From positions 1,004,001 through 1,068,000 of the forward strand of contig CP063375.1 of assembly GCA_022813675.1 (NCBI GenBank): a stretch of 64,000 bases of DNA, read 5' to 3'. Of the stretch, positions 54,297 through 63,131 are shown one piece after another (the first letter of the stretch is position 1; the number at the start of each line of letters is the position of its first letter). Source of the stretch: Deferribacteraceae bacterium V6Fe1. GTDB taxonomy: Bacteria > Chrysiogenota > Deferribacteres > Deferribacterales > Deferrivibrionaceae. The translations under genes were made by a program, and so were the position numbers. A model generated the notes under the pieces. The model had not been told where the DNA came from. It saw nothing but the letters and a program-made list of their open reading frames with translations, and made no database searches.

Positions 54297-55886
54297 TTAT
54301 CTTTTGTCGTTAATTGGTGCTGGAGATGGAAGTCCGATTTTAATTGCTTTATCCAAAGCTGAACCTTCACCTACGAGCTCTTTTTTCCTTCTCTCGTCAT
54401 ATTCCTTGTATATTGGGTGCGGTGGGAACTCCTTACCCAAATATTTATCTTTATTGTTATATCTTTCCATCCATCTGTCAAATTTAGCTTTGGTGAGGAA
54501 ACCTTTTTTGTAAGCTTGCTCAACATTAGCCTTAACTTTTTCCCAATAGTTAGGGATGATTTGATATAATGCAGGGACATTAAACTGCTCTGCAGTAACT
54601 ATTGAGTAAATGCTGCCAGGGATATCGTATATTGCGTATGGGAAGAATTTTGTTGGGCTATCGCTTTCATAAATCTTTTTAGCCTCTTCTACACCATTTT
54701 CTGCACCCCATGCAATCATTTCCTGAAGGTTATGCTGGAGTTCCCATATACCATGCCACTGAACGTAGTCTGCCGCCTGCATAGCAGATCCCATTCTGAA
54801 ACGTCTGCCTTCATGGTGCCATGAATTGTACATCAACTCACTTGCAGTTGTATACCAGCTAGCATTAAGCACGGTATTTGAGAACTGTTTCTCTTTACCT
54901 GCCAGTGTTTTGTCTTTAAGCGGCTTAATTAAGCCTTTGCTTTCATATAACTTTGTCCAGTATACAAATTGTCTTCTGATTTCGTTGTATTGCAAGTTAA
55001 CAAGGTCGTACACCAAGAAGTAATCTTCGATAAAGCTTGGGGCGTGGCAGCTCTTACATACTGTTTTCATCCTTTCTTCTTTCTTAGACCAATCACCAAG
55101 CTCCTCTTCAAACCAGATAGTTCTGTAACTCCATGGTGCTTGAGCTTCCCATGCTAGCCTTGCACTTACGTTGTGAGTAGCTTCAACACCGGGAGCTGCA
55201 TCCATATGACATGTTGTACATACAGGTGCTTCCAAAGGTATGCTACTGAGTTCGGAAGAATTATAGTCCAAATTCCAATCTTTCCCTTTTGATAAGAAGA
55301 TATTTCCGTGTTTTGATTCAAAATAGATCTCTTTTTGAGGATGGTCAGGTCCTAAGTGACACTCACCGCATGTGTTGGGATTTCTTGCCTGCTTAATGCT
55401 GAAAGAGTGTTTGGAGTGGCAAACATCGCATTCCCCTATACTTCCGTCAGGCCACATTGCTGAAATATTGTGGCAAGCTTCACACCCTTGCTTTGTGCCG
55501 ACAATCGGCTCAAAAACAGCTCTGTCAGCACTTGCATAAAGCCAAAATGGATAGACGTGCTTACTTTTAGTGTTTTCCTCAACCTCTTTTTCATGACACT
55601 GTGCACAATCTTTTGGGGTCGGATGTTGGGCTACAAATTGACCGTAGTGATCCATAGCGTCAAAGTCATCCTTTTCTGCTGCGTGACATGAAAGACATCC
55701 GATACCGTTTCTTGCATGAGCACTATCAGCCCACTGGTCTGAAACTTTTGGCGCAGTATGTGTTTCTTCGTGACAGGTGATACATTTTGCACTGTCAGCA
55801 TCAACCTGCACCCCTTTGACTGTCAATGCACTTGCAGACAGTGCAGTCAAAGCGAGGATAGACAAAATAAAAACTAACTTTTTCAT
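54297..55886 (-). CDS. Octaheme c-type cytochrome, hydroxylamine oxidoreductase family
   Basis: The ATG at 55884-55886 is chosen (AAAGGAGGTT just upstream), giving 529 residues with a signal peptide ending LSASALT. Eight CxxCH heme sites are present, in order CITCH, CLSCH, CAQCH, CEACH, CDVCH, CGECH, CTTCH, CKSCH, all in the first 300 residues, followed by a helical C-terminal half, as in the HAO family. Members of this family without the cross-linking Tyr act as nitrite or hydroxylamine reductases in anaerobes; whether that Tyr is present here I cannot decide without alignment. The gene is divergent from the nap cluster. No NrfH/CycX-type partner is seen in the window. Confidence 0.85.
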   Translation of the reverse strand: MKKLVFILSILALTALSASALTVKGVQVDADSAKCITCHEETHTAPKVSDQWADSAHARNGIGCLSCHAAEKDDFDAMDHYGQFVAQHPTPKDCAQCHEKEVEENTKSKHVYPFWLYASADRAVFEPIVGTKQGCEACHNISAMWPDGSIGECDVCHSKHSFSIKQARNPNTCGECHLGPDHPQKEIYFESKHGNIFLSKGKDWNLDYNSSELSSIPLEAPVCTTCHMDAAPGVEATHNVSARLAWEAQAPWSYRTIWFEEELGDWSKKEERMKTVCKSCHAPSFIEDYFLVYDLVNLQYNEIRRQFVYWTKLYESKGLIKPLKDKTLAGKEKQFSNTVLNASWYTTASELMYNSWHHEGRRFRMGSAMQAADYVQWHGIWELQHNLQEMIAWGAENGVEEAKKIYESDSPTKFFPYAIYDIPGSIYSIVTAEQFNVPALYQIIPNYWEKVKANVEQAYKKGFLTKAKFDRWMERYNNKDKYLGKEFPPHPIYKEYDERRKKELVGEGSALDKAIKIGLPSPAPINDKR

Positions 55887-55983
55887 ACACAACCTCCTTT
55901 TAAAGTTGTTCAAAATATACCAGCTATCTTGTTAATGTTCTGTAAAAGAAATAAAAATGATGAAAATATTGTTAACGATAATC

Positions 55984-56030
55984 TTTACAAAATTTACACT
56001 AATTTATCCAAGATTTACAAATCTTTTACA
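55984..56030. promoter_or_regulatory. Four TTTACA repeats in the octaheme/nap divergent region
   Basis: TTTACA occurs at 55984, 55993, 56014 and 56025, spaced 9, 21 and 11 bases. Direct repeats at about one helical turn are typical sites for OmpR-family regulators, and such a regulator is encoded at 60912-61598. The link is inference. Confidence 0.45.
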
Positions 56031-56075
56031 AATTTGCTGATATTCTATGACTACCAATAATGCGGAGGTATCGAT

Positions 56076-56480
56076 ATGAAAAGAAGCTTAATTTTTTCAT
56101 TGATGGTTGTGGCCTTGGTAGCAATTTCATTAGTGGGCTGCACCATTAAGGCTGAAAAGAAAATGGGTCAAACGACAGGGATCGAAAAAACTGAAAATGG
56201 ACATCCCGGCAGTATGGAGAATCTTGATTGTATTGAGTGTCACAAAGATTTGACAACTGAAGTAACAAAACAGTGGGAGCAGAGTGCTCATGGCTTTGTA
56301 GGTGTTAAATGTCAAGTGTGTCATGGTGATGAGGCAAATTTTCAGGCAAAACCTAAAAATGAAACCTGCAGAGGTTGTCATTCAGACCAGTTTGATAAGA
56401 ATATTGCAAAAGATTTAAGCTGCAGCACATGTCATATTGCCCACAATTTTACAATCCATAAAGTTCAGCAGTACAGATAG
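56076..56480 (+). CDS. napM: Tetraheme c-type cytochrome lipoprotein, NapM-like
   Basis: The 134-residue protein has a lipoprotein signal (ISLVGC, Cys near 22) and four CxxCH sites: CIECH, CQVCH, CRGCH, CSTCH. It is directly followed by napA, and no napB is present; in several anaerobes a small tetraheme NapM takes the electron-delivery role in nap clusters of the type napMADGH. It probably passes electrons from the membrane NapGH side to NapA in the periplasm. GGAGGT precedes the ATG. Confidence 0.78.
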   Translation: MKRSLIFSLMVVALVAISLVGCTIKAEKKMGQTTGIEKTENGHPGSMENLDCIECHKDLTTEVTKQWEQSAHGFVGVKCQVCHGDEANFQAKPKNETCRGCHSDQFDKNIAKDLSCSTCHIAHNFTIHKVQQYR

Positions 56481-56491
56481 GAGGGATTACT

Positions 56492-58879
56492 ATGAATATT
56501 TCAAGAAGACAATTTATAAAAGCTTCAGCGGCTGCTGCAACTGCCGCTGCAATAGGTGTCTCAGCCCCGAAAAAAAGTTATGCGGAAGGTGGTGTAGATA
56601 AATGGGTTAAAGGTGCATGCAGGTTTTGCGGGACAGGTTGCGGTGTGTATGTAGGTGTGAAAGATGGAAAAGTTGTATCGATAAAAGGTAATCCAAAGGC
56701 AAAAACAAACTTTGGGTTTTTATGTGTAAAAGGTTTTTTGGCTTATAAAGTGATGAACCATCCCGACAGATTGAAATACCCGATGATAAGACAGGCTGAC
56801 GGTAAATTTAAAAGAGCAAGCTGGGATGAAGCACTTGATTATGTAGCAAGTAAATTTAAGTATTTCCATGAAAAATACGGGAAAGATTCCGTGGCTTACT
56901 ATGGGTCAGGTCAGTGTTTGACAGAAGAAAGTTATACATTTAATAAGCTTTGGAAAGGTGGTTTCGGCAGCAATATGGTTGAAGGTAACCCTCGACTTTG
57001 TATGGCAAGTGCGGTTGGTGGATATATTTCTACTTTTGGTTCGGATGAGCCTGTGGGAAGCTATGCTGACATTGAGCAGGCAAATTGTATCTTCCTTGTA
57101 GGTTCAAACACAAGTGAGTGTCACCCGATAATTTTTAGAAGGATTATGAGAAGAAAACTCGATAATCCGGGGGTAAAAATAATTGTTTGCGAGCCGAGAA
57201 AAACAAACACAGCAAAAATTGCCGATCTTTGGTTGCCTGTGGACCCGGGTACCGATTTGGCGGTATTTCATAGTATGGCCAGAGAAATTATTAAAAACAA
57301 CTGGGTTGATAGGGCATTTATAGAGCAGAATACCAGAGTTACTGATGGCAAAAATACTTATAGCTTTGAAAAGTATGCCGAATTTGTTGAGCAGTTTGAT
57401 CCAGAAAGTGTTGAAAAACTTACAAGGTGCCCTGCTGAAAATATAAGAAAAGCCGCAGAGTGGTTTGCTACAAGTGGTGCTTCCATGACCCTTTGGACAA
57501 TGGGGCTTAACCAAAGGACAAGAGGTGTGTGGGCTAATAACCTTATACATAATTTGCATCTTATTACAGGAAATATTTGTAAACCCGGAGCGGATTCATT
57601 CTCACTTACCGGTCAGCCAAATGCTTGCGGTGGTGTAAGGGAAACTGGCAGCTTAGCCCATCTTCTTCCGGGGACAAAACCTGTAACTAACGATAAGTGG
57701 CGTGCACATGTGGAAAAAGAGTGGGGTATTGCTCCGGGGACAATCAATCCTAAACCAGGATTTCACACAATGAAGATGTTTGATTCTTTGGGTGGCGAAG
57801 ATGACCCGAACAAACCTATAAAGGCAATGCTTACTTCCACTACAAATCCGGCTCAGTCTTTGCCTAATTTAAATAAATATGTAAAAGGGATGAAAGACGC
57901 TTTTCTTGTAGTTATTGATATCTTCCCCACGAGGACTACACAGCTTGCTGATGTAGTGCTACCTGCTGCATTCATTTATGAAAAAGGCGGGGTATTTGGC
58001 TGTAGCGAAAGGAGAAGTCAACTTACGGAAAAATGTGTTGAACCACCTTTTGAAGCAAAGCCTGACATATGGATTGCAGCTCAAATAGCGAAAAGGATGG
58101 GGCTTGAGAAGTTAATCCCATGGAATATGGATGATTCTATGAAGGCAAACGAGATGGCTTGGACAGAGTATACAAGGGTTACTAAAGATACTGACCATAC
58201 TCTTTACGGTGCGACATACGATAGATTAAAAAGAGAGCCTGCAGGGATTCAGTGGCCTTGTCCGTCTGTTGACCACCCAGGCACATATAAGAGATATGTC
58301 AGAGGGATGGACCCAATGTTTGACCATGAAGGGTTTTTGGCAAAATTTGGCAAACAGATTCCAAAAGATGCAAAAGTATATTTTTACATGGATGGTAAAA
58401 ACGAGGGTAGGGCAAATATTTGGCTCAGACCTTACAAAGAGGCAGCTGAAGTGCCTGATGCCCAATATCCATTTTACCTTACAACCGGTAGGGTAATCGA
58501 GCAGTGGCATACAGGGACTATGACCATGAGGATTCCCGAAATCGCAAGGGCACATCCTAACGGTTATGTCGAAATTCACCCGGCGGATGCATCAAAGTAC
58601 AATATTGTTACGGGAGATATGGTGCTTGTCGAAAGTAGAAGAGGTAAATCTGTTTTACCTGCAGTAGTTACCAAAACCTCGATGCCGGGGATTCTTTTTG
58701 TGCCATGGCATGATCAGGCATTTGACAGGATGATTAACTTTGTGTGCAATGATGCAGTTGACCCGGGCTCAAAAGAGCCTGAATTTAAAATTGCAGCGGT
58801 TAGGATTCAGAGAGTGTCAGGGCCTGTTAAAATAGAAGACAAGGTTGTTATTACAGATATTAATTCCGCATATAGTTAA
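56492..58879 (+). CDS. napA: Periplasmic nitrate reductase catalytic subunit
   Basis: The 795-residue protein begins with a twin-arginine signal (SRRQFIKASAAAATAAAIG). It has the 4Fe-4S motif CRFCGTGCGVYV with a later Cys in FLCVKG, the Cys molybdenum ligand in GNPRLCMAS (near 170), and the bis-MGD-binding regions of the DMSO-reductase superfamily through to residue 795. A Cys ligand is what separates Nap-type nitrate reductases from the Asp-ligand membrane enzyme and Sec formate dehydrogenases. It reduces nitrate to nitrite. GGAGG precedes the ATG, and it follows napM by 11 bases. Confidence 0.95.
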   Translation: MNISRRQFIKASAAAATAAAIGVSAPKKSYAEGGVDKWVKGACRFCGTGCGVYVGVKDGKVVSIKGNPKAKTNFGFLCVKGFLAYKVMNHPDRLKYPMIRQADGKFKRASWDEALDYVASKFKYFHEKYGKDSVAYYGSGQCLTEESYTFNKLWKGGFGSNMVEGNPRLCMASAVGGYISTFGSDEPVGSYADIEQANCIFLVGSNTSECHPIIFRRIMRRKLDNPGVKIIVCEPRKTNTAKIADLWLPVDPGTDLAVFHSMAREIIKNNWVDRAFIEQNTRVTDGKNTYSFEKYAEFVEQFDPESVEKLTRCPAENIRKAAEWFATSGASMTLWTMGLNQRTRGVWANNLIHNLHLITGNICKPGADSFSLTGQPNACGGVRETGSLAHLLPGTKPVTNDKWRAHVEKEWGIAPGTINPKPGFHTMKMFDSLGGEDDPNKPIKAMLTSTTNPAQSLPNLNKYVKGMKDAFLVVIDIFPTRTTQLADVVLPAAFIYEKGGVFGCSERRSQLTEKCVEPPFEAKPDIWIAAQIAKRMGLEKLIPWNMDDSMKANEMAWTEYTRVTKDTDHTLYGATYDRLKREPAGIQWPCPSVDHPGTYKRYVRGMDPMFDHEGFLAKFGKQIPKDAKVYFYMDGKNEGRANIWLRPYKEAAEVPDAQYPFYLTTGRVIEQWHTGTMTMRIPEIARAHPNGYVEIHPADASKYNIVTGDMVLVESRRGKSVLPAVVTKTSMPGILFVPWHDQAFDRMINFVCNDAVDPGSKEPEFKIAAVRIQRVSGPVKIEDKVVITDINSAYS

Positions 58880-58886
58880 AAAAAGG

Positions 58887-58903
58887 GCCCCTTTTAAAGG
58901 GGC
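58887..58903 (+). terminator. Hairpin between napA and napD
   Basis: GCCCC and GGGGC pair around TTTTAAA, preceded by A-rich and followed by TCCTTAATTT. It may act as a partial terminator or as a processing site lowering expression of napDGH relative to napA. Confidence 0.6.
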
Positions 58904-58927
58904 TCCTTAATTTGTAAGGAGTAGGTT

Positions 58928-59236
58928 ATGCTAATAGTTGGCAGTGTTGTAAATATAATTGATGATGCAGAAGAAAAGGTAGTATCGATTTTAAAGAAAT
59001 ATAAAGAGATTGAAGTATATTCAATAACCGATGATCGCAAAAGAATTATCATTGTGTTTGAGGTTAAAGGGGAGAAGGAGCTAGAAAAAATATGTGAAGA
59101 GCTTAAAAGTTACGATGAAATAATAGATATAGGGCATCACTATTGCAATTTTGAAGAAGCGATAGAAGGGATTGAAAAAGGGGAGATTACACCGGAAGTT
59201 TTTAGATTTAAGGATAGAAAAAAGATTAATATATGA
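58928..59236 (+). CDS. napD: NapD-like chaperone for NapA maturation
   Basis: The 102-residue protein has the small ferredoxin-like fold pattern of NapD: a hydrophobic start IVGSVVNIIDDAEEKVVSIL, a middle strand RIIIVFEVKGEKELEKICEEL and IIDIGHHYCNFEEA. NapD binds the twin-arginine signal of NapA before export. AAGGAG precedes the ATG. It overlaps napG by four bases. Confidence 0.82.
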   Translation: MLIVGSVVNIIDDAEEKVVSILKKYKEIEVYSITDDRKRIIIVFEVKGEKELEKICEELKSYDEIIDIGHHYCNFEEAIEGIEKGEITPEVFRFKDRKKINI

Positions 59237-60006
59237 GTTTAAAAGAGACACTTCAAAACTTTTTGTCTAATAATCCGTTTAAGGGGTTTTTTAAGCAAAA
59301 TAGGCTTAGGCCTCCGGGTGCTGTAGCTGAAAAAATGTTTATGGAGCTATGTATCAGGTGCGCAAGATGCATAGAAGTGTGCCCTTATGACAGCATAAAA
59401 AGGGCTGACTTATTTGAAAAATTGCAGATAGGTACACCATATATTTTTGTAGAGGAAAGGGCGTGTTATCTTTGTATGAAATGTCCCGAAGTTTGCCCTA
59501 CAGGTGCTTTAAACAATAATCTTATTGAACCTGAAAAGGTAAACATTGGCAAAGCCGTCATAAATCAGCAGGAGTGTTTAAATTTTCAATATTACAAAGA
59601 GGAGGAGACCGGAAAGGTCACCGGTAAGGCACAGATTTGCAGCACATGTTACAATGTGTGCCCGTTTACCGATGAAGCAATCGTAATGGAAAAATATATA
59701 CTTCCTGTTGTTACGGAAAAGTGTGTAGGGTGCGGAATATGTGTGGAAAAATGCCCGGTTAAGACTAAAGACGGGAAAGCCATAAATGTTATACCTGCAG
59801 GTATGGGGGATATTAAGGATGCAGGGTATTATTACAGAAGATCAAAAGTATTAAAATCTAATCCTAAAGAGTATAGAGACATTTTAAAAGGGGAAAAGTT
59901 AATAGAGCGTAAGCAGGGTATTTCTACATTTGGTAAGAAAAAAGAGTTTAAGTACGACTTTGATATAAATACGTCCATCGAAGGTTGGGAAGCCAATGAA
60001 GATTAA
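59233..60006 (+). CDS. napG: NapG-like ferredoxin with four 4Fe-4S clusters, no visible export signal
   Basis: The 257-residue protein has four Cys clusters: CIRCARCIEVCP, CYLCMKCPEVCP, CSTCYNVCP and CVGCGICVEKCP. The RPPGAVAEKMFMELCIRC start of the domain is the NapG/MauM form. Usual NapG proteins carry a twin-arginine signal, but here only about 30 residues precede the domain, with no RR motif or hydrophobic core. It may work on the cytoplasmic side, travel with a partner or have been mis-started, although napD leaves no room upstream. It overlaps napH. Confidence 0.82.
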   Translation: MSLKETLQNFLSNNPFKGFFKQNRLRPPGAVAEKMFMELCIRCARCIEVCPYDSIKRADLFEKLQIGTPYIFVEERACYLCMKCPEVCPTGALNNNLIEPEKVNIGKAVINQQECLNFQYYKEEETGKVTGKAQICSTCYNVCPFTDEAIVMEKYILPVVTEKCVGCGICVEKCPVKTKDGKAINVIPAGMGDIKDAGYYYRRSKVLKSNPKEYRDILKGEKLIERKQGISTFGKKKEFKYDFDINTSIEGWEANED

Positions 60007-60796
60007 AACTGTCAGAAGAAGCATTCAGATTTTTGTTTTTTTATTAATGTTTATTGTGCCAGTCTTGAATATATTTGAAATATATTTTATCAAAGGGACT
60101 TTTTACTCCATAGATGTGGGAAGTGTAGCAATGGCCGATCCGTTAGCAGTTTTCCAAGCTATTATTGCATCTAAATCTTTTACTCTGACAATGCTTGTAT
60201 CAATTATTATTCCGGTTATGCTTGTATTTATTTTTGGAAGAATCTGGTGTAGCTTTATGTGCCCTTACTACCTAATTACAGAGATGGTTGAAAAGTTTAG
60301 AAACAAACTGCGTCTGAAACCGAATAAGCCTAAATATTCTCAAGAAAATCTTAATAAAACAAATATATTGAGGCTTTTATTTTTATTGGTTGGATTATTT
60401 GTTATGGGGGTCTCAGGAATACCTATTTTAAATCTTATCTCGGCCCCAGGTGTTATTTCATCACAGGCACTTGTTATGGTAAAGTTTGGCTATGTGACTT
60501 TTGAAATAGTTTTTATTATTATTTTAATAGTAATGGAGTTTTTTTATTACAAATTTTGGTGCCGTTACTTTTGCCCCACCGGGAGCTTTTTGTCTATGTT
60601 GGGACTTAACAGAATGATGAAAGTAAAAAAAATAAATACAGACTGCTCTATGTGTCTAAGATGTATAAAAGTTTGTCCAATGGTTATAAATCCTATGGAA
60701 GATGGGCATAGTATCGCTTGCAATAATTGCGGGGATTGTGTTGATAATTGCCCTGACAATCATAAAAGACCTACTTTAAAATATGTAATAAAATAG
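59996..60796 (+). CDS. napH: NapH-like membrane quinol dehydrogenase subunit
   Basis: The 266-residue protein has four membrane segments, two CxxxCP loops (CSFMCPYY and CRYFCPTGSF) and two C-terminal 4Fe-4S clusters (CSMCLRCIKVCP, CNNCGDCVDNCP). NapGH take electrons from menaquinol and feed the nitrate reductase. It starts within the end of napG. No gene follows for 115 bases. Confidence 0.88.
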   Translation: MKIKTVRRSIQIFVFLLMFIVPVLNIFEIYFIKGTFYSIDVGSVAMADPLAVFQAIIASKSFTLTMLVSIIIPVMLVFIFGRIWCSFMCPYYLITEMVEKFRNKLRLKPNKPKYSQENLNKTNILRLLFLLVGLFVMGVSGIPILNLISAPGVISSQALVMVKFGYVTFEIVFIIILIVMEFFYYKFWCRYFCPTGSFLSMLGLNRMMKVKKINTDCSMCLRCIKVCPMVINPMEDGHSIACNNCGDCVDNCPDNHKRPTLKYVIK

Positions 60797-60911
60797 CCTA
60801 TATCCAAAATGTCCTGTTAAAATCTTCCTGCTTTTATCTCAACAACAAAATAAGCAAATAATAGTTGCAAAAGTATTGATTTGATAATTTTTTAATGTAA
60901 TAATTGTAAGT

Positions 60912-61598
60912 ATGAATGAGTGTAAGATACTTATAATAGATGATGATATTGAGATAATTCAGCTTCTAAAACTATTGCTGTCAAGTGAAGGGTTTAGTGT
61001 GGCAAGCAGCACTACCGCACTTGGCGGGTTAGAGCTTTTTAAAAAAAATAAGTTTGCCCTTGTAATACTCGACTTGGGATTACCTGATCTTGACGGTGAG
61101 CATTTGTGTAAGATTTTAAGGAAAGAATCGGATGTGCCTATAATTATTTTATCGGCCAAAGAGAATGTAACAGCAAAGGTTTTGTGTTTTGAATATGGCG
61201 CGGATGATTATATCACAAAGCCGTTTGAAAATATGGAATTTCTAGCCAGAGTCAAGGCAATTATGAGAAGATGCTGCACAAATGGTAGCGAAGATTCCCA
61301 AGACACAATTACTTACAAAGGACTTCTTATCGATTTAAAGAGCAGAGAAGCTACATTTAAGGATGAAAAAATAGAGTTTACTCCAAAAGAGTTTGACGTG
61401 CTTGTTTATCTGTTGAAAAGTGTTGGGCAAATTGTAAGTCGAGAGCAGATTATCAAAGAGCTTTGGGGGACAAATACACTTTATAAATGGTCGAGAAGTC
61501 TCGATGTTCATATTCAACATATCAGAAATAAACTTTCAAAGTTTATTCCGGACATTATTAAGACAATTTCCGGAGTAGGCTATAAAATAGATAAATGA
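60912..61598 (+). CDS. OmpR-family response regulator
   Basis: The 228-residue protein has a receiver domain (Asp in ALVILDLGLPD near 55, Lys in DYITKPFEN near 104) and a winged-helix DNA-binding domain (FTPKEFDVLVYLL, SLDVHIQHIRNKL). No ribosome site is obvious; a TAATAAT-like box lies close to the ATG. It overlaps the kinase gene by four bases. Position after the nap cluster and the TTTACA repeats before napM suggest control of nitrate respiration; this is inference. Confidence 0.93.
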   Translation: MNECKILIIDDDIEIIQLLKLLLSSEGFSVASSTTALGGLELFKKNKFALVILDLGLPDLDGEHLCKILRKESDVPIIILSAKENVTAKVLCFEYGADDYITKPFENMEFLARVKAIMRRCCTNGSEDSQDTITYKGLLIDLKSREATFKDEKIEFTPKEFDVLVYLLKSVGQIVSREQIIKELWGTNTLYKWSRSLDVHIQHIRNKLSKFIPDIIKTISGVGYKIDK

Positions 61599-63121
61599 AA
61601 CTCTCCGCGAAGCTAATCTTATTTTTAACCGTTATAATGATATTTACCCTTTCCCCTGTTTTGCTGATTATCTGGAATCATCAAAGAAATATAATTTTTG
61701 AGCAGGCAAAGATTCAGGCCAAGACCCTTTTTGATATGATTATTATTACAAGGCAGTGGGTTGCCGAAAATAGAGATAGGATAGAGCCTGTTCCTGCGAT
61801 TGCCACAAAAGAGCTATCAAAATACGCCAATAAAATGGCCAATTTCCGTTTTCATATTACCAGCGATATTTTGGTAAATCCTGAAAATGCCCCTGATGAT
61901 TTTGAAAAGGAAGCTATTAAGCTTTTTAGAAATGGTGCCAAAGAGTATGAGGACGTTTCGTATGATAAAAAGATTGGGAAGATTTACAGATATATGGCTC
62001 CTCTTTTTATAAATGATTCCTGTTTGACATGTCATGAATATCAAGGGTACAAGGTTGGTGATTTTAGGGGCGGGATATCCATTTTTATCCCTCTCAAGGA
62101 GATTGAACAATCCATAAAGGCAAACAACAGACTTTTTTATGCTACTGCGTTTATAATGTTTACATCATTACTTATCGGCATAATTGTTTTACTTCACACG
62201 TTGATTTTAAAATATTTAAAAAAGCTCAGTCTTAGCGCAAAAGGGATAATTAATGATAAAAGCATTGAAATACCCGTATTTAATACGGGAGATGAAATTC
62301 AGGAGTTGTCTGAGGCTTTCAATAAAATGTATAACCAAATTATTAAAAACGAGGAAAATCTCAAAATCAAATTGAAAGAAGCAATCTCAGAATATATGAA
62401 AATACATGATGAGCTTGTCATAAAAAATCAAGAGCTTCTTAAATCAAATAAATTTAAGTCAGATGTAATTGACTCTCTTGCTCACGAAATAAGGACACCT
62501 TTGACAAAAATTATTTCATATAGCGATATTTTATTAAGGACTAAAAATGACGAGGAGGTTGAAGAGACTGCAAAAAAAGTCATTGTAAAAAATGCCGGAT
62601 ATTTGAACAGACTGTTTAATCACTTTTTGATTTTAACAAGACTTGAATATTCGACTTTTGAATTTAAAAGGGAAAAGATATCGCTGCGCAAGATGGTTAT
62701 TAAGTGGCTTAATTTTTATAATGATGATATTACCAAAAAAAATATACAAGTAAAAGTAGATGTTCCTGAAGATATGTTTATTGTTGCAGATGAAGATTTT
62801 TTTGACCATGTTTTAAATAATCTTATTTCCAACGCGATAAAATATAATATTGACTTTGGAAAAATTGAAATATCTGCAAAGTACGAGGGTGATAAAATCA
62901 TTATAAGTGTGTATGACACAGGGGTTGGCATAAAGGACGAAGAGAAAGATAAAATTTTTCAAAGATTTTATCGCTCTGAAAATGTCAAGAAAAGGATATC
63001 AGGTACAGGGTTAGGGTTATCAATTGCTTACAGGGTTGTTGAAAAGATGGGCGGAAGGTTAAAGGTAGAGTCTGCCTTTGGTAAATATACGGTATTTACC
63101 GTTACACTTTATAATAAATAA
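61595..63121 (+). CDS. Sensor histidine kinase with DUF3365-like heme-binding sensor domain
   Basis: The 508-residue protein has a membrane segment (about 7-27), a periplasmic domain of about 150 residues like DUF3365 (Tll0287-type) with the c-heme motif CLTCH near residue 143, a second membrane segment (about 182-204), HAMP and coiled coil, a HisKA box LAHEIRTPLTKI with His near 296, and a HATPase domain (NLISNAIKYN, DTGVGI, GTGLGLSIAY). A covalently bound heme could sense redox state or nitrogen oxides in the periplasm. It is paired with the OmpR-type regulator and follows the nap cluster. Confidence 0.9.
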   Translation: MKLSAKLILFLTVIMIFTLSPVLLIIWNHQRNIIFEQAKIQAKTLFDMIIITRQWVAENRDRIEPVPAIATKELSKYANKMANFRFHITSDILVNPENAPDDFEKEAIKLFRNGAKEYEDVSYDKKIGKIYRYMAPLFINDSCLTCHEYQGYKVGDFRGGISIFIPLKEIEQSIKANNRLFYATAFIMFTSLLIGIIVLLHTLILKYLKKLSLSAKGIINDKSIEIPVFNTGDEIQELSEAFNKMYNQIIKNEENLKIKLKEAISEYMKIHDELVIKNQELLKSNKFKSDVIDSLAHEIRTPLTKIISYSDILLRTKNDEEVEETAKKVIVKNAGYLNRLFNHFLILTRLEYSTFEFKREKISLRKMVIKWLNFYNDDITKKNIQVKVDVPEDMFIVADEDFFDHVLNNLISNAIKYNIDFGKIEISAKYEGDKIIISVYDTGVGIKDEEKDKIFQRFYRSENVKKRISGTGLGLSIAYRVVEKMGGRLKVESAFGKYTVFTVTLYNK

Positions 63122-63131
63122 AGGGGATGAT

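Noticed and set aside
60565-60759. Minus-strand frames inside nap, sfr, hsd and other genes
   Set aside because: They lie wholly within well supported genes, lack ribosome sites and have no family features; they are reading-frame shadows.
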